Origin: Candidatus Zipacnadia bacterium
Lineage (GTDB): Bacteria > Armatimonadota > Zipacnadia > Zipacnadales > Zipacnadaceae
Length of the DNA stretch: 10,173 bases
NCBI GenBank assembly: GCA_029821515.1
Contig: JALGTD010000126.1
Coordinates: forward strand, 1 to 10,173
Direction: 5' to 3'
How positions within the stretch are numbered: the first letter of the stretch is position 1; every line of letters begins with the position of its first letter. Both the position numbers and the translations under genes were made by a program. Below the pieces are notes generated by a model. That model saw only the letters and a list, made by a program, of their open reading frames with translations, was not told the DNA's origin and ran no database searches. Below, in pieces: positions 1 through 6,024 of the stretch.

Positions 1-227
1 TTCAGCGCCTGGCGAGCCTCGCTCTCCTTGTTGCCAAAGTCCTTAAGCCACATGCTTCCCACGACTATCTTCCAGCTTCCGCTAACTTGCTTTACGACAG
101 CCTGATTGTAGTCAAACGAGATACAATCCTCGCCTACGTCCGCTGTTGCGGGCGTACTGACCGCGGCAGCCAGCCACATCACACAAATTACGGCAGACAA
201 CAAACTTACTATCCTGACTCTTCTCAT
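1..227 (-). CDS. Exported protein with a small conserved extracellular domain, 5' part only
   Basis: The reading frame runs off the left edge; 75 N-terminal residues are visible, read from ATG at 227. A TAAGGAGGC Shine-Dalgarno sequence lies 8 bases upstream, which fixes the start. Residues 1-29 form a Sec signal peptide: basic MRRVRI, a hydrophobic core, and a likely cut after TPATA. The mature part begins with EDCISFDYNQ, followed by SGSWKIVVGSMWLKDFG and a charged stretch rich in Glu, Lys and Arg. I recognise this Cys-Ile-Ser-Phe ... Trp-Lys-Ile-Val ... Asp-Phe-Gly pattern from short extracellular domains recurring in proteins of Planctomycetes-like and other environmental bacteria, where I recall a second Cys after the helix. 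I know no function for it. The gene diverges from the glycosyltransferase. The export call is firm; the domain resemblance is from memory. Confidence 0.8.
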   Translation of the reverse strand, partial: MRRVRIVSLLSAVICVMWLAAAVSTPATADVGEDCISFDYNQAVVKQVSGSWKIVVGSMWLKDFGNKESEARQAL

Positions 228-540
228 GTTGCTCGCCTCCTTAGACAGAATCTGTGCATGTGCGCCTTATTGCTGGTGAGTTACCATCGCACTTATATTA
301 GATATTCGACAGCGGCTGATTTTCTCCTTCCGCCGGGTTAACTGCACCTATTGCCACCGCTTCAGCCAGGCCCAGCCGCAGGCAAGCTCAATCGCAACAA
401 GTTCCCAATACTTACTTCCGCTCAGAGGTTACACCCCAGCTTGAGGCGAATCCCACAATGAAGTTAGGTCACAGGCAGCGGGTAGACAGAGGTACGGGGC
501 TGACGCACAACGTCGGCATCAATCTCAATGGGCAGCAGAC
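228..540. other. Divergent intergenic region, no gene recognised
   Basis: This 313-base stretch separates the left-edge minus-strand gene from the glycosyltransferase. Apart from the Shine-Dalgarno site at 235-243 it holds an AT-rich patch around 290-320 that could contain a minus-strand -10 element (TAATAT or TATAAG), but no convincing -35 pairs with it. No RNA gene, repeat or strong hairpin was seen. Promoters for both flanking genes are expected here on position alone. Confidence 0.4.
235..243 (-). promoter_or_regulatory. Shine-Dalgarno site of the left-edge exported protein
   Basis: On the minus strand the sequence reads TAAGGAGGC, near-perfect complementarity to the 16S rRNA 3' end, 8 bases ahead of the ATG at 227. 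It supports this start and the presence of a real gene on this strand rather than the overlapping plus-strand frame at 87-341. Confidence 0.8.
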
Positions 541-1605
541 ATGCGTATACTATTTGTAGGAAGAAATGCAGGCATCGGCGGCGGTACTACCTACCTACGG
601 AATCTGATTCCGGCCCTACAGCAGCGCGGTAACCACTGCGAGTTGATGACACGCGGCGGACCAGCGCTGCCCCTTTTACAGCAGGTGGCAGATCGCACCT
701 GGTGGTTGCCGCCTGTCTCGTGGTGGACGTTCGGCAAAGCGCGTCGAATAATACAACGTAAGCGAATAGATGTGGTGAATACTACCACAACCAATGCCGC
801 CGAGCATCTGCTACCAGCCTGCCGCCAGACTCAGACGCCGCTGATTATGACATTACTTACCCGTACGGAACTGGCTCGGTGCCTGCCAGCGGCCCACTAT
901 GCCCACGCCATCGTAGCACTCAATGAAAACACGATAAACTTCATTGCAAACGATTATCCGCAACTCACTGGGAAGCTGCATCTATCCAGCAAACCGCTCA
1001 TTCTTCCCCCATTGAGGCCCAGTCCGAACCGAGATGCGGACACGACCACCGTGACCTATATGACCCGGCTAAGCAGAACCAAAGGCCCACATGCTCTGGA
1101 TCTGATTGATGCCTGTTGCCAGCTTGCCAAGACGATACCCAATCTCCGGCTCGTAATTGTGGGCAGCGGCTGGCGGCTTGGTAATGTGCGCAAGCAGGCT
1201 GCGAAGCTCAACAGGCAACTACACTCTCCAGTCGTTGAGGTGTATGGAACCATGCTTGACCCTGAGCCGATCTTTGCGAATACCGATATCCTGTTGGGCG
1301 CCGGATACACTGCTCTGCAAGGATTGGCCTGGGGCTGCACAGTCATTGGAGTGGGCTATGCTGGACTGTTTGGCCTGCTCACGCCAGAAAACATTGAGGA
1401 GGCTATAAGGGCGAACTTCGGCGACACCGGTGCGCAGTGGTCGCAAGTGGATGCTTCGGTGCTAGCTGAACAAATACTTAATGCGCATCGGCAGCATCGC
1501 TCACCTGATGACTGGATTGAGTCGGTTTTCGACCAGCATTTCAACCCTGCAAGGATCGCGCAGGACCTGGAGAGCTTGTTCGAGGAAGCCATACACCACA
1601 AGTAG
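541..1605 (+). CDS. GT-B glycosyltransferase, family 4-like
   Basis: This 354-residue cytosolic or membrane-associated enzyme would transfer a sugar from a nucleotide donor to a glycan or lipid acceptor; donor and acceptor cannot be read from sequence. The N-terminal domain opens with MRILFVGRNAGIGGGTTYL, the first beta strand and glycine-rich loop of family-4 enzymes. The C-terminal donor domain shows MTRLSRTKG (residues 173-182, phosphate-binding Lys181), LVIVGSG (204-210), VEVYGTM (232-238) and GAGYTALQGLAWG (253-265), then GLLTPENIEEA. The usual second acidic residue of the donor site, Glu in ALEAMA-type motifs, is Gln260 here. Length is normal. The start is the first in-frame ATG; the Shine-Dalgarno sequence ahead of it is weak. 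The gene stands alone on its strand and converges on wecE with a 35-base gap. Family-level confidence is high. Confidence 0.9.
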   Translation: MRILFVGRNAGIGGGTTYLRNLIPALQQRGNHCELMTRGGPALPLLQQVADRTWWLPPVSWWTFGKARRIIQRKRIDVVNTTTTNAAEHLLPACRQTQTPLIMTLLTRTELARCLPAAHYAHAIVALNENTINFIANDYPQLTGKLHLSSKPLILPPLRPSPNRDADTTTVTYMTRLSRTKGPHALDLIDACCQLAKTIPNLRLVIVGSGWRLGNVRKQAAKLNRQLHSPVVEVYGTMLDPEPIFANTDILLGAGYTALQGLAWGCTVIGVGYAGLFGLLTPENIEEAIRANFGDTGAQWSQVDASVLAEQILNAHRQHRSPDDWIESVFDQHFNPARIAQDLESLFEEAIHHK

Positions 1606-1640
1606 GCTCCGGCGAACTCCCCCAGCACCAGCTCGGGCTC

Positions 1641-2783
1641 TTACCCCTGATAGAATTCACGCACAGCCTCAACCACGCGCAGCACCTCGGCCTCGGTCAG
1701 CTCAAAATACAGTGGTAGGCGCACTATACGCTGGGATACATCTTCGGTAACTGGTAACTGACCGGATTGGTAACCTAGTTTGAGGCCCATCGGTGAGGTA
1801 TGCAGAGGGACATAGTGAAACGTAGCCGCAATATCATGCTCAGCTAAGTGCTCAATTAAGGCCTGGCGCTCGGGGAAGTCTGCGGCGAGAATGTAATAGA
1901 TGTGTGCGTTGTGGCAGCAGTATTCGGGCCAATGCGGGCGGACCAGGCAGCCTGCCTGTTCCAAATCAGCCAGAGCCTGGTGATACGTACACCACAGCTT
2001 CATACGCGCGGCTTGCACTGCATCCTGCTGCTGCAGTTGGCCGTACAGAAAGGCCGCAGTGATCTCGGAGGGCGCACACGAAGAGCCTACGCCCACCCAG
2101 GTGTATTTGTCCACCTCGCCTCGCAGGAACTGCTTACGGTTGGTGCCCTTCTGGTGGATGATGTCGGCCGCATCGGCAAACTCAGCACAGTTTACCGCCA
2201 GTGCTCCCCCTTCGCCAGAAACCAGATTCTTTGTCTCATGGAACGAAAAACAACCCAACTGGCCAAAAGTGCCCAGGGGGCGGCCGCGATACTTTGCGTC
2301 CAGCGCCTGGGCAGCATCTTCTATCACGTACAGATCGTATTTGTCGGCCAGTCGCATAATCTCATCCATCTCGCAGCCGACGCCGGCATAATGGACAGCA
2401 ACGATCACTTTGGTGCGTTCGTTGATAGCATCTTCAATAAGTTTCTCGTCAATGTTGAGCGTATCTGGGCGTATGTCCACAAAGCAAGGCTGTGCGCCGC
2501 GCAGGACAAAGGCGTTAGCCGTGGAGACGAAGGTGTAACTGGGCATAATCACCTCATCGCCCGTCTCCACTTCACACAGTAGCGCCGCCATCTCCAGGGC
2601 TGCAGTACACGAGTGCGTCAGCAAGACCTTCTGGATAGAGTAGCGCTGCTCGAGAAGCTGCTGGCACCAAGCAGCGAAGGGGCCGCTACCCGCGATCTGT
2701 CCGCTGGCAATTGCCTCGGCGACGTATTCGTTTTCCTTCCCGACCGTAGACGGCTTGTTGAATGGAATTCTGGGCAAACTCAA
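1641..2783 (-). CDS. wecE: dTDP-4-amino-4,6-dideoxygalactose transaminase (WecE/RffA type)
   Basis: This PLP enzyme of the DegT/DnrJ/EryC1 family converts dTDP-4-keto-6-deoxy-D-glucose to dTDP-4-amino-4,6-dideoxy-D-galactose using glutamate, in the cytosol, for surface polysaccharide. At 380 residues it matches E. coli WecE (376) in length and in long shared blocks: LTHSCTAALEMAALL (55-69), GDEVIMPSYTFVSTANAFVL (75-94), VHYAGVGCEMD (130-140), EDAAQ with Asp156 for the PLP ring nitrogen, SFHETKN with Schiff-base Lys185, then KGTNR and KYTW. The start is TTG at 2783, placed 6 bases after a minus-strand GGAGG core. The nearby ATG at 2787 is out of frame and too close to that site. No genes for dTDP-glucose synthesis (rmlA, rmlB) lie in the window. 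The gene is divergent from the BKACE gene and convergent with the glycosyltransferase. It could act on a related 4-keto sugar, but similarity to WecE is unusually close for this family. Confidence 0.93.
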   Translation of the reverse strand: MSLPRIPFNKPSTVGKENEYVAEAIASGQIAGSGPFAAWCQQLLEQRYSIQKVLLTHSCTAALEMAALLCEVETGDEVIMPSYTFVSTANAFVLRGAQPCFVDIRPDTLNIDEKLIEDAINERTKVIVAVHYAGVGCEMDEIMRLADKYDLYVIEDAAQALDAKYRGRPLGTFGQLGCFSFHETKNLVSGEGGALAVNCAEFADAADIIHQKGTNRKQFLRGEVDKYTWVGVGSSCAPSEITAAFLYGQLQQQDAVQAARMKLWCTYHQALADLEQAGCLVRPHWPEYCCHNAHIYYILAADFPERQALIEHLAEHDIAATFHYVPLHTSPMGLKLGYQSGQLPVTEDVSQRIVRLPLYFELTEAEVLRVVEAVREFYQG

Positions 2784-2989
2784 ACATCTCCTCCAGCCTT
2801 GCCGATCCGCCTATCTATGTATCCGTATTGGATGGGAACAAAAAACAGTTCGTCTTTGCCTGCGGGACATCCTTCTATCCTCAAAATAACCAGTGAGGAA
2901 GCCTCCGCCAGATTTCTAAGTTCTCCTATCCAGGCAGGGAAGGTCAGTTGCGATGTCGAAAAGAATATATTAAGCACATAGACAGTCAA
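2780..2989 (-). CDS. Possible 69-residue upstream ORF overlapping the wecE start
   Basis: A minus-strand frame opens at TTG 2989 and ends at TGA 2780, overlapping the TTG of wecE as TTGA, an arrangement seen in translationally coupled genes. Its product would start TVYVLNIFFSTSQLTFPAW and contain FFVPIQYGYIDRRIGKAGG. I recognise no family, signal peptide or motif. Against it: no Shine-Dalgarno sequence, an in-frame stop two codons before the TTG, and the TTG is also the -35 of a candidate promoter. It may be chance reading of the wecE leader or a gene remnant. Confidence 0.2.
   Translation of the reverse strand: MTVYVLNIFFSTSQLTFPAWIGELRNLAEASSLVILRIEGCPAGKDELFFVPIQYGYIDRRIGKAGGDV
2788..2794 (-). 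promoter_or_regulatory. Shine-Dalgarno site selecting the TTG start of wecE
   Basis: The minus strand reads GGAGGAG, then ATGT, then TTG. The core GGAGG to TTG gap is 6 bases, optimal for TTG at 2783, while the intervening ATG would sit only 2 bases away and opens another frame. This is the main reason for accepting a non-ATG start. Confidence 0.65.
2962..2989 (-). promoter_or_regulatory. Candidate sigma-70-type promoter for wecE
   Basis: Read on the minus strand, TTGACT (2989-2984) and TATTCT (2967-2962) are separated by 16 bases, with an alternative TATATT two bases earlier. The site lies in the divergent region and would give a leader of about 170 bases before the wecE TTG. The match is five of six and four of six to consensus; promoter rules of this unknown host are assumed. 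Confidence 0.3.
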
Positions 2990-3017
2990 ATCTCAAGATG
3001 TTGGAAATGGCTCCCTT

Positions 3018-3890
3018 ATGATTAAATCGAATCCAATTGTCAGAGAACCAGTCATCATCAATGCTGCGATCACAGGTATAGTACCCACTAAGGACGACAC
3101 CCCTCACGTTCCGATTACTATCGCGGAAATCGCTGACGATGTCGAGGCCGTGGCAGAAGCCGGCGCAGTCATAGTTCATCTCCACCCCCGAGACGGAAAT
3201 GGCAAGCCGACGTGCGACTCGGAAATCTACCAGCGCCTCATTGGCACGGTGCGGGCCCGCTGCCCGCAGATCATAATCTGCGCCAGTTGTAGCGGGCGGA
3301 TCAAGTCCGATGTAGATGTCCGAGGAGTTGCCCTGACTTTTGAAGGTGATCTTAAGCCGGATATGGCGAGTCTCACCTGTGGTTCGATGAACTTTCCCCA
3401 CCAGGCCTCAGTAAATACTCCCCAGACCATCATCGAGTTAGCCAGGCGTATGAAGGACCGGGGTATCAAACCCGAAGTTGAGGTCTTCGAGCCGGGTATG
3501 ATCAACTATGCTTGCTACTTGATCCGCAATAATCTAGTGGATGAGCCAATCTATGTGAATATGCTGCTGGGCAACCTGGGAACAAGCCCCGCCACTGCCG
3601 CGAGTCTCAGTCATATGCTCGATTTGCTCCCCGATGGCTCGCTGTGGTCCGTGGCGGGCATCGGCCGCTATCAACTAACAGCAAACACTTTGGCCCTGGC
3701 CATGGGCGGGCATGTGCGGGTAGGGCTGGAGGACAATCCCTATTACGACTGGGGAAAGCGAACTCCGGCCACTAACCGGATGCTGGTGGAGCGTGTGGTG
3801 AGAATCGCTGGTGAATTGGGACGCCCCCCGGCTACTCCGCAGCAAGCCCGCGAGATTATTGGCTTGCCGACCCGCGGTGGCTCCGGATAG
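3018..3890 (+). CDS. BKACE-family (DUF849) beta-keto acid cleavage enzyme
   Basis: Members of this zinc-dependent family join a beta-keto acid with acetyl-CoA and release acetoacetate plus a new acyl-CoA; the founding member Kce cleaves 3-keto-5-aminohexanoate in lysine fermentation. The 290-residue length is typical. Aligned by eye to Kce with an offset of 8, the zinc ligands are present as His54 and His56 in VHLHPRD and Glu238 in HVRVGLEDN, with Arg234 and Asp239 matching the catalytic Arg226 and Asp231. AITGIVPTKDDTPH (17-30), EVEVFEPGM (153-161) and AGIGRYQL (213-220) are further family blocks. The Glu14 of Kce that holds the substrate amino group is Val22 here, so the lysine-pathway substrate is unlikely. 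No other lysine-fermentation gene is near. An acyltransferase gene follows after 37 bases. The start ATG has only a weak ribosome site. Family is sure, substrate unknown. Confidence 0.92.
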   Translation: MIKSNPIVREPVIINAAITGIVPTKDDTPHVPITIAEIADDVEAVAEAGAVIVHLHPRDGNGKPTCDSEIYQRLIGTVRARCPQIIICASCSGRIKSDVDVRGVALTFEGDLKPDMASLTCGSMNFPHQASVNTPQTIIELARRMKDRGIKPEVEVFEPGMINYACYLIRNNLVDEPIYVNMLLGNLGTSPATAASLSHMLDLLPDGSLWSVAGIGRYQLTANTLALAMGGHVRVGLEDNPYYDWGKRTPATNRMLVERVVRIAGELGRPPATPQQAREIIGLPTRGGSG

Positions 3891-3917
3891 ATAGCACGGC
3901 CCAACCATTTCATCGCC

Positions 3918-3924
3918 AGGAGGG
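3918..3924 (+). promoter_or_regulatory. Shine-Dalgarno site of the acyltransferase gene
   Basis: AGGAGGG ends 3 bases before the ATG at 3928 and sits in the short gap after the BKACE stop codon. It confirms the start and fits independent re-initiation on a shared transcript. Confidence 0.7.
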
Positions 3925-3927
3925 CTT

Positions 3928-4572
3928 ATGAAACTGTTGATTGTTGGTGCAAGAGTTGACGGGCAGGCCCACGTGGTGCTGGAAGTGATACAGAGCGATA
4001 ATACGCACCAGGTAGTTGCATTTGCCGATGAAACCCCGGAGCTGAAGGGTCAGCAGGTACTGGGCAGACCGGTGCTGGGAGATCCCGCAGAGGTAGCCGA
4101 GCAGGTTCAGCAACTTGGTATCACTGGTGCTTTCATTGCCGTCGGTGTCCCCCAAGCCCGTGCGCGACTCGCCGAGATATGCCGCGCGATGGGGTTAGCA
4201 CTCCCCACCCTTATTCATCCCACCGCCTACTTATCGCCGGAAGCACAGATCGGCGAAGGCGCTTTTCTGGGCGCGGGAGTCCAGGTCCTGCCAGGAGCTA
4301 ACGTCGATGACCTCTGTCGAGTTAATGCCGGAACTATCGTCAGTCACCACGTCCAGGTCGGGCGGTGCAACACCATTGGCCCTAACTCGACCCTCGCCGG
4401 TAGGTCGGCAACCGGCGCATTCGTTTTGCTGGGTGCTGGTTGCACTCTCCTGCCCGAAGTCAGGGTGGGCGAAGGGGCTATGGTTGGTGCCGGCGCAGTA
4501 GTGACTCGGGACGTACCCGCCAACCTCACCGTCGTGGGCGTGCCAGCCCGGCCCCTGGCACACAAGTCATAG
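3928..4572 (+). CDS. NeuD/PglD-like sugar acyltransferase (left-handed beta helix)
   Basis: The 214-residue protein has the two-part build of NeuD/PglD enzymes, which transfer an acyl group from CoA to a sugar hydroxyl or to the 4-amino group of a nucleotide-linked sugar. Residues 1-95 form a Rossmann-like domain (MKLLIVGARVDGQAHVV, then DPAEVAEQ and FIAVG). Residues 97-205 are hexapeptide repeats forming the beta helix: HPTAYLSPEAQIGEGAFLGA, AGTIVSHHVQVG, GPNSTLAG, VRVGEGAMVGAGAVVTRDVP. His140 in VSHH aligns with the catalytic base His125 of C. jejuni PglD. The C-terminal tail, VVGVPARPL, is the usual ending. The sugar-binding loop is unusual: GARVDGQA replaces the common GAGGHA form, with Gln13 where His normally stands. 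It is almost certainly cotranscribed with the BKACE gene, and wecE across the divergent region could supply its amino-sugar substrate. The acyl group is unknown. Confidence 0.9.
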   Translation: MKLLIVGARVDGQAHVVLEVIQSDNTHQVVAFADETPELKGQQVLGRPVLGDPAEVAEQVQQLGITGAFIAVGVPQARARLAEICRAMGLALPTLIHPTAYLSPEAQIGEGAFLGAGVQVLPGANVDDLCRVNAGTIVSHHVQVGRCNTIGPNSTLAGRSATGAFVLLGAGCTLLPEVRVGEGAMVGAGAVVTRDVPANLTVVGVPARPLAHKS

Positions 4573-4741
4573 TCGTTTGCAGATTACCGGAAGCTATACT
4601 GTCCAATGGAACTACGGACGAGACATGTGCTGCTTGTTATTTCCTTCTGAAATTTGTTGACTCAGATGAAGGACTATTTTGCCGAACAGAGAATACAATA
4701 AATGAAGGCTCAGGAAAACAGGTTGTGAAGGGGTGAGTAGA

Positions 4742-5107
4742 ATGGAACAGACGGCCAGGGACATTATGACCACGGATGTAGTCACAACCAACCCAGCCGC
4801 CACGGTCAGCGAGGTAGCCGGGGCTCTCGTCGCTAATAAGATTAGCGGGATGCCCGTGGTAGACGCCGGCCAGGTGGTAGGCATCATTAGCGAGGTTGAT
4901 ATCCTGGGCGCTAGTCAGGATGTCATGATAGGCTCGCTGATGGCAAGCGACGTAATCTCCGTCGAGCCGGATGTAGCGGTTGAGGAGGTTGCCATGCAAC
5001 TGGCCGACCGGGGCATCAAGCGAGTGCCGGTCATTGACAGCTTCGGCAATCTAGTGGGGATTGTCAGCCGGGCCGATATAGTCGCGACTATGGCTGCCGG
5101 GCTCTAG
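4742..5107 (+). CDS. Stand-alone CBS-domain pair protein
   Basis: This 121-residue soluble protein is essentially two CBS motifs, a Bateman module that binds adenine nucleotides such as AMP, ATP or SAM and reports energy state. CBS1 covers about residues 7-56 (DIMTTDVVTTNP, ISGMPVVD, GIISEVDIL) and CBS2 about 66-118 (LMASDVISVEPD, IKRVPVID, GIVSRADIV). Each carries the ribose/phosphate ligand motif S-x-x-D: SEVD at 50-53 and SRAD at 109-112. I start at ATG 4742, since AAGGGG at 4728-4733 lies 8 bases upstream; an in-frame GTG at 4733 would overlap that site and add only three residues. The gene lies 169 bases after the acyltransferase and 128 before the methyltransferase gene, so it may have its own promoter. 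No effector domain is attached, so the target it regulates cannot be named. Confidence 0.92.
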   Translation: MEQTARDIMTTDVVTTNPAATVSEVAGALVANKISGMPVVDAGQVVGIISEVDILGASQDVMIGSLMASDVISVEPDVAVEEVAMQLADRGIKRVPVIDSFGNLVGIVSRADIVATMAAGL

Positions 5108-5153
5108 CCAACGCCAACAAATATGGGACAGTACCTCGGGTGTGGGCGCAGCT

Positions 5154-5199
5154 CGCCCTCGCCATAGATCAGCAATACTCTGCGTCTGTGCGAGGGGCG
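5154..5199. other. Inverted repeat between the CBS and methyltransferase genes
   Basis: CGCCCTCGC (5154-5162) can pair with GCGAGGGGCG (5190-5199) with one bulged base, leaving a loop of about 27 bases. A second inverted pair, ATCAGCA (5168-5174) and TGCTGAT (5213-5219), crosses it and could form instead. The following TTTGTGTG is too poor in T for a confident intrinsic terminator. It may be an attenuator, a weak terminator or chance. Confidence 0.25.
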
Positions 5200-5235
5200 T
5201 TTGTGTGAGGCCTGCTGATACGAGAAGGTGATGCT

Positions 5236-6024
5236 ATGTTGCACGCACCGAGCGCTACCCGCGTCATAGTCACTATCATAGTTGCTATAATACTGGCTGC
5301 GCTTCTGGTCGGCTGCGAGAAAGAGGAGGAACTACCTGCTAATATTCCTCCACCTCCCAGCGCTGAGGCAGAAGAGCATGCAGCCAACTACGAGCAGATG
5401 CGTGCGGAGATGGTCGAGCAGCTCCAGAGGCAAGGCATGCTGGAGTCTTCCATCGTTGCTGAGGCTATGACTGCGACCCGTCGCCACTTATTTATCCCCG
5501 GAGAGCTTCGCCACTTGGCATATTACGACACACCTCTGCCCATCGGCGAGGAGCAGACTATCTCGGCGCCCGGGGTAGTGGCCAAGATGACCGAGCTGCT
5601 TGCCCCTCAGCCCGAAGATGTAGTCCTGGAGGTGGGGACCGGCTCGGGTTATCAGGCAGCGGTCTTAGCTCACCTGGTCAAGCACGTCTACACAATCGAG
5701 ATTCTGCCACCGCTGGCCGAAAGCGCGGAAAAGCTCCTGGAAAAACTGGGGTATGATAATGTCACCGTGCGGTGCGGCGATGGATATCAGGGCTGGCCCG
5801 AGTATGCCCCTTTTGACGGCATCATCGTCACCTGTGCTCCTGAAGAGATTCCCCAGCCGCTACAGGAGCAACTCAAAGAAGGAGGCCGGATGGTCATACC
5901 TGTTGGCCCCGGGAATGAGATCCAGCAGCTTTATCTGTTAGAAAAACGCCACGGGACAATCAACAAGACTGCGGTGCTACCAGTGAGGTTCGTACCGATG
6001 ACCGGCGAGGCCCAACCGCAGTAG
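5236..6024 (+). CDS. pcm: Exported lipoprotein form of protein-L-isoaspartate O-methyltransferase
   Basis: The family methylates isoaspartyl residues in aged proteins from S-adenosylmethionine, starting their repair. The 262-residue protein carries the core signature: RRHLFIPGELRHLAYYDTPL (82-101), PIGEEQTISAP (102-112), VVLEVGTGSGYQAAVLA (129-145, SAM loop), YTIEILP, GDGYQGWPEYAPFDGIIVT, and GGRMVIPVG near the end. Unlike the usual cytosolic enzyme of about 210 residues it has an N-terminal extension: a hydrophobic segment at 10-25 ending in LLVGC, a lipobox with Cys27, then an acidic, proline-rich linker (about 28-45). This predicts a lipid-anchored enzyme outside the cytoplasm. ATG 5236 is supported by AAGGTG about 5 bases upstream; removing the extension would require a start far inside the frame. 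Its position between a CBS protein and a secreted giant protein says little about its substrate. Confidence 0.92.
   Translation: MLHAPSATRVIVTIIVAIILAALLVGCEKEEELPANIPPPPSAEAEEHAANYEQMRAEMVEQLQRQGMLESSIVAEAMTATRRHLFIPGELRHLAYYDTPLPIGEEQTISAPGVVAKMTELLAPQPEDVVLEVGTGSGYQAAVLAHLVKHVYTIEILPPLAESAEKLLEKLGYDNVTVRCGDGYQGWPEYAPFDGIIVTCAPEEIPQPLQEQLKEGGRMVIPVGPGNEIQQLYLLEKRHGTINKTAVLPVRFVPMTGEAQPQ

Noticed and set aside
87..341. 84-codon plus-strand frame at the left edge
   Set aside because: It overlaps the signal peptide and Shine-Dalgarno site of the minus-strand exported protein, which has far better coding evidence.
1606..1640. Bidirectional terminator between the convergent glycosyltransferase and wecE
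   Set aside because: The 35 bases hold no stable stem followed by a T-run on either strand.
1902..2582. 226-codon plus-strand open frame opposite wecE
   Set aside because: It lies wholly antisense to a strongly conserved WecE homologue, and its product shows no recognisable motif; long antisense frames are common opposite GC-rich genes.
4657..4699. TTGACT and TACAAT hexamers upstream of the CBS gene as a promoter
   Set aside because: The two are 31 bases apart, too far for a sigma-70 pair, and the closer TATTTT is only 12 bases from TTGACT, too near. A promoter here remains possible but these hexamers do not show it.
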